DNA of 64,000 nucleotides from Paramarasmius palmivorus. Lineage: Eukaryota > Basidiomycota > Agaricomycetes > Agaricales > Marasmiaceae. Of this stretch, positions 10,803-21,505 are shown piece after piece. The stretch lies in assembly GCA_037176845.1 (NCBI GenBank), contig JAYKXP010000022.1:496001-560000 (forward strand), given 5' to 3'. Made by a program: the position numbers and the translations under genes. The notes under the pieces were generated by a model. That model made no database searches. It saw only the letters and a list, made by a program, of their open reading frames with translations, and was not told the origin of the DNA. Position 1 is the stretch's first letter; each line of letters opens with the position of its first letter.

Positions 10803-13110
10803 TTAGATAATAACTGTCCGAATCAGCAATGGCAGTTTATTTTCTCCCTTTACCATTGGTCGCTGGACAGGGAATCCTTTCTTATTGAGCACGTCTTTTC
10901 GGGGAACCTCCAACTCGAATTCAAAGGACCTGACGAGCACAAATAGTAACGCTTTCATCCTGAAGGTGAACATTAGGTATGAGCCTGCCCAGATATCCCA
11001 CGCAGCAGAGAAGTCCACTCACTCGATGATGGAGAATCGCCAACCAATGCAGGCATGAGCACCCCCAAGGAATGTCATTATATTGTTCGTGACACCCGGA
11101 ATACTGGAAACCGCCTCCGGGATCTTCTCCCAGCGTTCGGGTCTGTCAATGGAATGAGCAATGTCGTCCAAGGTAAGATGCGAAGAAGACTGGTCACATA
11201 CTTGAAATCATCAGCATCGTCGCCCCACAACGTCTTATCGCGGTTGAGCGCAGCAATAGATACAATGAACTCTTGACCCTTCTTGGCTCTGCCTCAAAGT
11301 CAGCATATCCACTGCAGCGTTCGACAACAAGGTGACGTACCTCACTTCGTGATGAACGACACCATTCTTATCCGTAAAGGGTTCACCCAAGGGAATCACA
11401 TCGTCCTTTGCAAGAACTCTACTGGTTTCTGAAACAGGGGCGTATAGACGAAGCGCTTCACGAACGACGGCATCCAGATACGGAAGTGCATTGAGCTGTT
11501 CCATCGTAGGCATATCTGTTGAAACCGATAGTGTCTCTTCCCGAAGTTTGGTTTGAGCTTCAACATTGTCCGTCAAGGCTAGCAACGCCCAAGTGGTCGC
11601 GGTACTGCGAACTGATTGAGCGAATAATTGAACTGACGAGTGGAGCGAAATACCTAGTGGTCTCGTGGCCTGCAGCTAGGAACGTGGGTACCTCTACAAC
11701 ATAGCATGAGTAGGAGCAGTAAAAAGTGAATCGTGACACGCACGAGCGAGGATCTTGTCGTCAGTCAGCCGCTGATTTTCTGCGAGATCCTTGCTCTTGT
11801 TGGAGCTGACCAGTAGCGAGAGCAAATCCTTGGCATTCTTCTCGTCTGTTGCCTTTGCATCGGATAGTAAACGCTTTCCTATACGGGACATTGTCGCCTG
11901 AGCTTTTCGTATCGCTCCATTCGTTTCGGGCTGTATCTCTCCGTATCAACAGGCGGGAATGGACAAAGGCCACGAAAGCGGCTTACCAGGAAACGCAAGA
12001 TCGGGAAGAACAACTTCAATAAGACTGGCAAGTCCATTTGACTGCTGCCACTTTCAAAAATGTGCGAGAATGCAACGTTGAGCTCGTTCGGCTCGCCTTG
12101 GAGTGCTTGAAAGTTATAGTTGAAACCTAGACTCTATTAGTGATAGGAGGAGCAAGGAACGTTCAACAAAACCGACCTGCTTGACCAATTACATCCAGGG
12201 TCATCCGGGTCAACCACATCAGTGCATCGACGCGACCCACGCCGGAGTCATTCTCGATTGTGTTGACCCAGGCGTCGCGAAGCTAAAATCGACTCTTCAA
12301 TATTATGTCACTATTTGAGAAACGAACGCGTACTTCAATGGATTTGTCCACGAATATCTTGGTCAAGGCACGTATTTGAGCGGGACCGAAAGCAGGGTTC
12401 TAGAGATTCAATGTAAGACACAGGCCATTGAAAACCGAACGACATTCGTCGCACCATGATTCTTCGCTATGAAGGGATAAATAAGGTCAGGACTCTGAAC
12501 CGCTTCAGATGACACATGGACTACATACCTGTTTCTTATGTTCATCTTGTTCAACAACAAGAATACCTGTGGCAGTGGCATAATCTGAGTATCATCCCTT
12601 ACAATCCCCGACGACACGTACCAAAACCAGTTACACGGCTCAAAGGTAACGCAACGAATCCGACTTGATATAGTCATAATGGTTTTGGAGAATGTGCGTA
12701 ACGCCCTTTAAATCTGAGATCACAATCTCAGGTCGCTGAAGCATCATCCAGGTTAGAACAAGTATGGCGTGGGTGTTTATCGAAATGCTCACCCCAAAGA
12801 ATGTCGTTCGTCTGTAAACTCGTCCGTACTGCTCGACCCACCGGACAAATATCGATGCATCCTCCTGGGTGTCGAATAGCTTAGTATGGAGTAGATCGTA
12901 TGCAACAAGAAAACGCACAGCATCAAATATCTCCTGCAGATTGCCCCTTAGGAAACCAGAGCTCGGCGGGCCGGGAAGATTTCGATGAGAAAGAGAAAAA
13001 AGGTGGGAAAGGTTGACGAGAAGGGGAACGATGAAAACCAGGGAGATACTGCAACCGACGAATTGCAGGAGCAACTGAAAAGTAGGAGAGAGCTCGAGAA
13101 CGGTAAGCAT
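10803..13110 (-). CDS. cytochrome P450 monooxygenase 1
   Basis: A minus-strand gene with about twelve introns, encoding roughly 540 residues. The N-terminus holds a membrane anchor ([18 protein letters not shown]) followed by the proline hinge LPGPPSSG. Downstream marks in order are KKQRRIMNPAFGP, the I-helix oxygen-binding [17 protein letters not shown], the K-helix EALR (VVREALRLY), FKPERW and the haem-binding loop [13 protein letters not shown]. All key residues including the haem-ligand Cys are present. P450s of this type are ER-anchored and use electrons from a P450 reductase to hydroxylate lipophilic substrates; the substrate is unknown. Most splice joins are clear, but the donor near 12650 (GTTACC) is atypical. 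The start is the ATG that begins the anchor segment. Confidence 0.88.
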
Positions 13111-14002
13111 GTCTGGATGCAAGCACCGATGATTCACAGAACGTACCTTTATAGCACTCAGCGAGATGTTTTGCCGTAGTACCTCCTTCAACGTTGATGT
13201 GTATCACTGGCAAGCATGCCGACAACTTCAGACCCCTGGACTGCGGTAGCAGCAACCCTTTGATTCCGGCGGTTAGAGCGACAGTATCGTATCAACGGCG
13301 GTTGGGGGGAACTCGGCATAGAGGTTTTACCGTAGTGCCGGCGACCTGTTTGTGTGGCGGAGAGTGTATTTGTGAATAGATTATTGGCTGAGGAACGTAA
13401 AGGCCTGAAAGGAAGTCAGCTCTGTTTGGTTTGCTGATGGAGAGCAACAATACGTACATACCTCAAGTTGTATTATCATTATCACGGTATTAGGCATCGA
13501 AATGGTGTGCAAGAAAACCACCGCGATGATATGAAGGAAACGATTCGGGAAGCTTCATGATACTGTCTTTCGACTTTCTGTCTGGCCATCCGATTTTAGC
13601 ATCTTGCACGGGGTCGGAATTCAAGATGAAAAGCCTCAAATGTGCTAAAAAAAAAGGGGCATGAAAAGGGCATTGTGATGATCTGGCGAATTGAACAAGA
13701 CCTTAATCAACATCTTAACTGGTCCCCAGGCTATTCGGTGTCAACGTTGGATATAGAATGTTCTGGGAGTGAGAACACGGGGCAGATGCAAAGGAAATGT
13801 TGATGGTTGGGATACAAGGAATCTGGATTCTGCCAAAATCCAGGAGCGATGGGCATTGAGAATGTCACGTGAAAATTCCCATACCTAGGGATCTGGGCTC
13901 GGAGCGGGAGTGCGGATTCCGGGAGATTGGAAACCGTATTTTATCTCTACTCAGAACAACGCTCAGAGTATTCAAAATTTCAAAAAGGACTGCTCGCAGA
14001 GC
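13111..14002. other. intergenic region
   Basis: Contains the promoter of the upstream-facing P450. I see no gene, tRNA or repeat between the P450 start and the next tRNA-Leu. Confidence 0.5.
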
Positions 14003-14106
14003 TGACGAGAGTGGGATTCGAACCCACGCCCTTTCGGACCAGATTACAAGGACGTGAATCGTCCTGATCCTTAGTCTGGCGCCTTAGACCGCTCGGCCAT
14101 CTCGCC
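14003..14106 (-). tRNA. tRNA-Leu(AAG) with 24-nt intron
   Basis: Same mature sequence as the gene at 10527-10650: GGCGAGA / TCTCGTC acceptor, CTAAGG anticodon loop and GGTTCGAATCC T arm. The intron is 14045-14068. Confidence 0.95.
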
Positions 14107-14187
14107 TGTGAACCGTAGGCTGGGGTGAAGCACTCAGCCCCAATGGAAGTACTATGAACACTTCAATTGGATGGACGTAGTTAGCTA

Positions 14188-16316
14188 TCAGAACACATCC
14201 CCACGAGCCTCAATGAGCTTCTCGACCAATGCTTTTGCGTCCTTTGATCGTGTAACAAAAGAACACCGGAACGACTTTGGTTGGCTGGAAGCTTTGCGTC
14301 AGTCAGTATCCCAGCAGGCGAGTGATTTACGCACAGTAGAATACCCTGTGAAACGAATTCGGGATTTACAACCAGCTCTTTCCCATCTGGTGCTCGCTGC
14401 TTCCGAATATCGTATACCGCCAGAATTCGGGCGGCTGCTAAATAAAGCATCGATTCGGCGAGGTTTCGCCCAGGACATGATCTAGATGCTCTTTAGTTGT
14501 ACTGGATTTCAAGAATCAAGCGGACCGATACCTTCGCCCGAGTCCCCAAGAAAGAGAGAGATCTTCATTCTCTTCAAGGTAACGATCGGGTAGGAACTTT
14601 TCTGGGTCTTTGAAAAACGTCGAATCGCGAGACATAGCCCTGGCAACCAAATATTTCGAGTGGCCGAACGTATTGTATAGATTAAGCTTACCATAAATTG
14701 ACGGCTACTGTTGTATCTGTGATCGAATGAATCAACCGAGCTACCTAACACGGTTTTGGCAGATACCTTTTGGGATGACATGACCTTGGAACTGATCTGC
14801 GCTCGACGTATTGTGAGATGCTTTCAATAGCGCGTCAGCTTCAACATTTGTGGGCCAGTTACCAATGCTAACTTACCAACCGGAAGAGGTGGACTCCATC
14901 TAAGCACCTCCTTACACATCGCAATGACATATGGTAATTGGGACAAGTCGCTGAAGTCGGGGAGTCGGTCATAACCAGTCACGGCATCGATCTCTTCTTG
15001 TGCCCGTTTTTGAACATCGGGATATGTTAACATAGCTAGAATCATCGTCTTGAGGGCGGATGTTGTCTATGATAAGATTGGGTCAGGCTTTGCAGTTATC
15101 GCAAATCAGCAGCTTAATTACAGTGTCAATCCCGCCTAAATGCAACACGTGTCAGGTCAGGGCTTTTAGGACAAGGCTCGAGCAAGAGGCTCACCAGTGA
15201 TAGCAGTGGAAGTAACCTCTCTAATTTCGCGCTCAGATAGAGCATTCGGATCGTCTCCACGTTCAGCTGACTGTAACAAGTCCCGTGCCCACGATTGTGC
15301 CGTTGAGCTACTAGTTTGAGCCTGCTAGCAAGAAATATCAGCTATATAATCACATAGACGTTGCCACAGTATACCATTTGGGTTTTTACTTCGTCCACAG
15401 GCTCTTGCATAATTCTCTCGACAAGCAAAAGTTGATCTCGGGCATCTTTCAGGAATTTAATACCAGGTACCCATGAAGGTAAGTTCCCGACTGTATTGTT
15501 CAGTAAATCACATTGTCACCCGGTGTTAACGTTCATTGCTCACGCCAAGGAAACGCAAAAAGGATTTGTGCCCCAAAAAATGATAGACCCGATGCGCCTT
15601 CGACTGCAGGCATCACTGTGTTGTGAATGAACGACCTGTGCCTCCTATAATCTGTAAAACCGAAGAGCCGTTGAAGGAGTACTGATCCAGTGTAGCTGTC
15701 AATCCGAAATGAGTAAAGCCTCAGTCAAGATACAAAAAATCCGACGACTTACTCGCGTAGATGGGTTTCGAAAGAGCTAGGCGCCTCAAATAGCTGTAAG
15801 AGAAGCACATTACATCTTTCGCTAACTATTGGCCTAGTGCTCGGATTTGACGCGGAACCTATCCCGCGGACGACAGCTCGACGATATTTCGGGAAACGTT
15901 TGTCGTGATAGGGTATGAACACAAGATTGAAATCCCATCCCATCTTGCTCAGCATCTCGATATGCGGTCGGTCGGAGTAAATGTGCGAGCGCTTCTCTAG
16001 GAGCTCGCGGCAGTCTTGCAAGGAATTGATGACCAGCACAGCACGCCCAATAATGCGGAAAGTGAACAGAGAGCCTGGTGAAGTATCAAAAGACGTGTCA
16101 TCATATGAACATAGACGATAACGCACCATATTGCTCTCCCCACCGTTTGTACGTTTTCCATGGAGCGTCTCGAGTGAGATCAAGCACATTACCGAGGAAT
16201 GGAAGCCCTATAGGACCAGGAGGTAGACTGTTGTCGTAGCTTCGTCGCAGAAAAAGAAATGTGGCGGCGAGACAGACTGCAGCTGTTGACAATAGTGAAG
16301 GTATGAAGGAAGGCAT
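14188..16316 (-). CDS. cytochrome P450 monooxygenase 2
   Basis: A minus-strand, multi-intron gene of about 500 residues. It starts MPSFIPSLLSTAAVCLAATF, a signal anchor, followed by SLPPGPIGLPFLGNV. Later marks are FPWVGNLPSWVPGIKF, the I-helix GGIDTTTSALKTM, K-helix EVLR, FKDPEKFLPDRY and the haem loop LSWGLGRRSCPGRNLAE. Trp replaces the usual Phe at the start of the haem loop. The last join (donor GTATTC, acceptor GCAAAG near 14300) gives QPKSFRCSF, matching the usual P450 C-terminal end, and a TGA stop at 14188-14190. A 14-nt microexon (15122-15135) encodes part of the I helix. It differs clearly from P450 1, so the two belong to different families. Its role is oxidation of an unknown lipophilic substrate at the ER membrane. 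Confidence 0.85.
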
Positions 16317-16930
16317 GCTCACGACATTCCGAGTTGCCGCTCAGCGCTCAGATATCAGACCTCTAGCCGATATCGCCCCCGTGTCCGTTAGATGAGCCAT
16401 AACTTTGGATCCTCTGGGACCCACATAGCGCCTACATCATCATCAACGCATCTTTTTGTGAAGACCTGGGTTCCAATTATATACATTTTGATTTTAGCGT
16501 AAAAAAAGGAATAGAAGTCGACTCCGATATTGAGACGCACTATTCAGTTCGTAGCCCAGCACCCGTTCCTTTGGTCGTCCGGAGGAATCTGGATACAGCG
16601 GAACGTCATGCCCACACGTCTCAAGAAGAGCCCATCAGCACCATGTCACGACGGTTCCTGGCAACATTAATCGGCTGGCTGTTGAGCTTAACAATCGGAA
16701 AACAACAGGCTTGATTCACATACCCAAGAGGACAGGCCTTGCAAATAAAGATCCCTTAGGCCTTGAAGCTTGTCCAATCCCTTGTGCAGAATCAAGAAAT
16801 ATCGAACCACGCACACACGTTCTGAATATCCCAGTGCAGCTCAGTACCGTTCTTTGATGAGATGACGGATGCAGACACCGAGGAAGCAAATGCCAAAGAC
16901 TGAGTGTCGTCACGAGGTGTTGACGTGATA
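16317..16930. other. intergenic region upstream of P450 2
   Basis: About 600 bp without a gene. It separates the P450 promoter from the start of the duplicated GH76-like array. Nothing recognisable beyond AT-rich tracts. Confidence 0.4.
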
Positions 16931-17140
16931 GGTCCGATAAGGTCCGCCGATTCTGTTCCGATTGTTTACATAACACGGTCTCCTGCTTTTTTGCGTTCCA
17001 TCATCCAACTCAACAGCCCATCCCTTCTTGCCATCAAGCAATCAAGCGATCCATTTCCTGGTCCTTTACATCTATCACACACTGTCTCTCTCTCCGAGAC
17101 ACTTACGCCCAGTCGGTTTTTTGGACAGAGATACGCGACA
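16931..17140 (+). repeat. array upstream block, copy A
   Basis: Begins with GGTCCGATAAGGTCCG followed by CCGATTCTGTTCCGATT, then CTTTTTTGCGTTCCATCATC, TCTCTCTCCGAGACAC and GGACAGAGATACG. The same block recurs at 20671-20972, 24492-24720 and 25501-25710, each time upstream of a GH76-like gene copy. Confidence 0.8.
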
Positions 17141-17555
17141 ATTTGGTCCGAATAGAACCTTTTTTTTTGACAATATGCATCCTCTTCAAGTTCGCTACTC
17201 CTCAGGCTGTTGTCCCACTTTGACAACACTCGAACATAATGCGCTTCTCTCGGTATTCCATCTTACCTGCCATGAATCCTGAAGTAGCTCCACATCTCAC
17301 AAGACCTAGCATCATAGTCGGATGACTGGAGTATAAATGTACAGAGGATCAAATCGCTCGACGTTGAGTAATCATCCAACTCTGTTTTCAACCGCTGACT
17401 ACTTTCATGTATTATAGCAGCTTCCCCCGTTGATTACGACTGCAATCACCTGGGCTAGTATAAACGCGTGGTCCTGGGGCTTCACTCCAAATTCCACTGT
17501 TTGATGCTCTCACTGACATGGGAACACATGGGAAAATCCTTGCGATCAGCTCAAG

Positions 17556-17562
17556 TATATAG
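17556..17562 (+). promoter_or_regulatory. TATA-like box of GH76-like copy A
   Basis: AAGTATATAGTCACT about 50 bp before the ATG. The same TATATAG-TCACT string stands at this position in the other copies, so it is the likely core promoter of the family. Confidence 0.5.
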
Positions 17563-17606
17563 TCACTCGTGTCGCGAGTAAGGAAAGGCTTCTTTTGGTC
17601 TCTGAA

Positions 17607-19769
17607 ATGCTCTTCCTTTCGATTGCTAGGGTGCTGTTCGCTTTCGCTTTTTCCGTTATCCAGGCGCAGATACTGCATACAACACCTCTCTGGGTACGAA
17701 GAATCCCATATTGTGGTCTTTTATGCTAAGCTAACTTAGAAACAAAGGATACCAATGTCACTTCCTCACATTCCGATCGTGTCAACGCTGCCGATGCTGC
17801 TCTCAGTCAGGTCGTCAATAGGCTCGACCTTTCTGGCATAATATCTACTGGTGGCACTGTTTTTTGATCTCGACGATGCAATGGACTGACCTCTGAATCA
17901 ATAATAGACGTGGAAGTCGCACATACACTGCACTTCTACGAAGCTCTTGCCAACTTCAACATAATGACACACCAGCAAAACCTGAGTGAAACGACCATGG
18001 CTTACTTCCGCCAGCTTGGGGTGAATTTTGACAGGTATGTGAATATTAAATTTGACTGGATCCGAGACTTACGGTGATCTCAGCACTGGTCGTCCTGTTG
18101 GCTTTGTTCGCGACATCATGTATGGCATCTCCTAGGATTCCGTCGTGCTGAGAAACCAATACTGATCAATGAACAGTCAAGGGGGATACACGGCTACGCG
18201 TGCATATCTTTCTCTTGGAGATGATTATCTCCTGGATAAGGCCAAAGAGTATTGGGACATTATGAACATATATACCATTTCTGACAGCGACCTTCAATCG
18301 GGGCGGACCTCTGGGAGAAATTTCTCTCTACCTCGAACTTGCGGATCATCGACAAGTGGAAATTACTCACTTGGCGGTGCGGTGTTTCAAGTATGTTTAA
18401 CCTTTCTGGGAGGTCATTGAACTGATGAAGTCAATGTAGAACGCTTCACGTGAAAGCTCAGTTATAGACATCTATGAAACTGGGTAGGTGGTTCCTCCCG
18501 TAATATGATGATATTGATCTCATAAACATTGCATAGATACTTTTTCCTGTGAGTCGATGGCAAGTTCAGGCCTTATCATCAATAACATGGCACCAGACTT
18601 TCCTCGATACTGGCCAGCGCAGAAACACCTCCAAATAGCACTTATGTGTCGGCAGCACGGGCATCCTTAGACTTTCTAATGCAGCAGCCTTTCGTACCTC
18701 GATTAGGGGTGACCGCCGTTATTACCGCAGGGTTTTGTGGAAATATCTCTCTTCTTTGGCCAGGAGGTACCTCGACTGTTGGTTTTGTGATCGAAGGGCT
18801 TTCTCTTCTGGCGGTGCTTGGAAATGATGAAGACTTGTATAAGCTGTAAGTGTGATTTCCCTTGTGTTTGTGCGCTCAACTTATCGTTAGTGATTAGATT
18901 GCTGGAAACGATTCAGCGAACCTTTGATCAGACTGGATTAGGGTGGCCAAATGCAAAGGGGATATTGCTAAACTACAAAAATCAGAGTACTTCACAAATT
19001 CCCGAGGTGCTCCCGGATGTGGTGGCACGGGATATCGAGTTTGTCAGAGGGTTGGCTGTTGCGTATAGGAACGCCACCTCCTTACCATCAGACATTCGTG
19101 GTGCAATTAAAACCTTCCTCGGTGTACAGGTCCGTGCGGTGCATGCAATCCATATATCATCCTGATATTCATTTGCAGTACAATGCTGTCCGTAAACTGG
19201 CTTCCATAGGTGATAACCTGTACGATGGATCCTGGCAAGATCCTTCGTCCCGCACATATTCGCCTTCGTTTGACGTCGTAAATCAATCTTTTGCGGCACA
19301 AGTTCTCATCGATGGAATTGATATATTCGATGAACCACTGGCAGTGCCACCACCTACTTCATCCTCATCACGGGTACCTGTCGCAACTCTCGCGGGGAGC
19401 ATTGTTGGAGGCGTTCTATTCCTGGTCATTTTGATCGCTCTCGCCGCCTTCTTCTACCGCCGCCATCTCCGCCGTCAATCAGCCGATAGTCACACGACCC
19501 AAAGTTCTCCATCTCACTTATTCCCAAGTCCTTCCATCTTTGTTGGCCCCAACACTGAAGTCACTCCGTTTGAGTGGGATCCGGAAGCACACCGTGAATC
19601 ACCCCTTCAGGACACGAAGGAACGGCCATTGTCGGGAGACCAGAACGTCAATAAGGAACCGGTGGCTGATCACGCATCTCTAGGCGAGCGTCCCGCCGAA
19701 TCACCGCCAGCGGTGAGCACCCCGCATGCTGAAGACAGCGACAGTCCGCCAGATTATCGAAGCCAATAA
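17607..19769 (+). CDS. GH76-like membrane-anchored protein, copy A
   Basis: Ten exons join in frame to roughly 570 residues. Order: signal peptide ending IQAQILHTTPLW; a large extracellular alpha-helical region with FYEALANFN, QGGYTATRAYLSLGDDYLLD, WPGGTSTVGFVIEGLSLLAV, RDIEFVRGLAVAYRNAT and GDNLYDGSW; a transmembrane helix (VGGVLFLVILIALAAFFYRR); and a cytosolic tail with EVTPFEWDPE ending DSPPDYRSQ. The luminal layout matches basidiomycete six-hairpin-glycosidase/GH76-like proteins as I remember them. True GH76 enzymes cleave alpha-1,6-mannan or process GPI anchors using an adjacent Asp pair; I do not see that pair in the aligned place, so catalysis is doubtful. N-glycosylation sequons are frequent. 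A 12-nt microexon lies at 18537-18548. Three related genes follow in the same direction or nearby. Confidence 0.75.
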
Positions 19770-20670
19770 ACGATCCAGACTCGGCTTGTACTATAATGTA
19801 ACCTTTTACTTTTCGTTATGAATATTCACGCGCTAGTTTTATGATCAGTGTCCTCTGTAGTATCCTGTTCTCGATCATATCGATAATCTTGCGAACGGCT
19901 GTGGCGAAGAAATTTCCCAGACATGAAGCCACCAAGGCTATGCGCTGGTGGGACAGTGCATGAAATCGCATCGGGTACGTACATCCTACGGAAAGGTATC
20001 GGCCGAGTCTGGCATATTTCTTCACTTCTTCGTATGTCATAACCATTCTTTCACTTCTGATGTACACTCTATTTCGCAACCTGGGATAGCCTGGGATTCC
20101 TGTTGAAAGTTGAAAACCTCGGGTCGATGCGATCACTTTACCAAATCAATTGACCGTCATCGATTCATCGACGGAAATAACTCTCGTTGTGGTGATAAGC
20201 CGCTGGGCCCTGGCTGGGGCCAAAACGCATCCAACGACTCATGTGTCTCAACTCGGAGGCCTCGGAGTCGTGATGGCGTCTGGTAATCTGAATACTAAGC
20301 GTTACTGTAAGTAATCGAATGCTGGCTGTTGAGCTCCATAAACGGAACACAACAGGTTTTATTCACATATCCAAGAGGATAAGCCTTCCAAAAGGGATCG
20401 GTAACTACTTACTTACTAGCCAAGTCCGAGTCAGTTTCGATACAGCTACAAAATAGTGGCGTCAGTTGGGCGTCAGACATACCCTCTGTTACTGGCCAAG
20501 TCCAGCGCCTCCGCACGCATATTCTGGGTATTTCAGTGCAGTTCGGTACCCTCTCTGTGACGAGTTGAAGATCGTTCTTGGAATGTCAGATGCAAACATC
20601 GCAAAGACTTAGACATCGAGGAAGCGACTGGGTGTCACGCTGTGTCACGCTGTGTCACGTTACCGCGACA
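19770..20670. other. duplicated spacer between copies A and B
   Basis: No gene. The stretch 20020-20400 is closely similar to 23860-24240 (CACTTCTTCGxATGTCAT, CACTTCTGATGTACACTC, GATGCGATCACTTTACC), so the whole intergenic spacer was duplicated along with the gene. A short tandem TGTGTCACGC run lies at 20641-20660. Confidence 0.7.
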
Positions 20671-20972
20671 GGTCCGATAAGGTCCGATAATCCGATTCTG
20701 CATGCACCGAGGAAGCAAAGACTGAGTGTCATGAGGTGTTGACGTGATATATACTTAGGTCCGATAAAGTCCGATAAGCCGATTCTGTTCCGATTGTTTC
20801 GTTGATCACTCCTGCTTTTTTGCGTTCCATCATGATCATCCAACTCAACAGCCCATCCCCTTCTTTCCATCAAGCATTCTTGCAATCCATTTCCTGATCA
20901 TTTACATGTATCACACACTTTCTCTCTCTCCGAGCCACCTACGCCCGGTCGATTTTTTGAACAGAGATACGC
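20671..20972 (+). repeat. array upstream block, copy B
   Basis: Contains two GGTCCGATAA pairs (20671-20690 and 20759-20777), each followed by CCGATTCTG, then the TTTTTTGCGTTCCATCATG and CTCTCTCTCCGAGCC landmarks of copy A. The motif pair is internally duplicated here. Confidence 0.8.
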
Positions 20973-21505
20973 AACGATTTGGTGACTTGGTCCAAATAGA
21001 ACCTTTTTTTAACAAATATACACCATCATCAAGTTCGCTACTTCTCAGGCTGTTGTCGGGTGATCAATCAATCACTACTGTACGGACCCACTTTGACAAC
21101 ACTCGAACCTAATGCGCTTCTCTCAGTATTCCATCTTACCTGCCATAGATCCTGAAGTAGCTCCACGTCCCACAAGACCTAGAATAATAGTCGGATGACT
21201 GGGATATAAATATGCAGAGGATCAAATTTCGATCAAATCGCTCGATGTTGAGTAATTATTCGATTCTTCTTTCAACCGCTGACTGTTTGCAGCGTCTCCC
21301 GTTGATTATAGCGGTGATCTCTCTGTTTAAATCGCACTCTTGCGATCATCTGGGCCAGTATAAACACGTGGTCCTGGGGCTTCAGAATTCCACTGTGATG
21401 TTCTCACTGACATGGGAAACAGTGGGGTCTCCTCTCAATCAGCTCAAGTCTTAGTATATACTCACTTGCGTCGCGAGTAAGGGAGGATTTTTTTCGGCCT
21501 CTGAA

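Noticed and set aside
14181..14450. P450 2 lacking a proper C-terminus
   Set aside because: The unspliced frame gives an unusual tail, but a GTATTC...GCAAAG intron restores QPKSFRCSF and a normal P450 ending.
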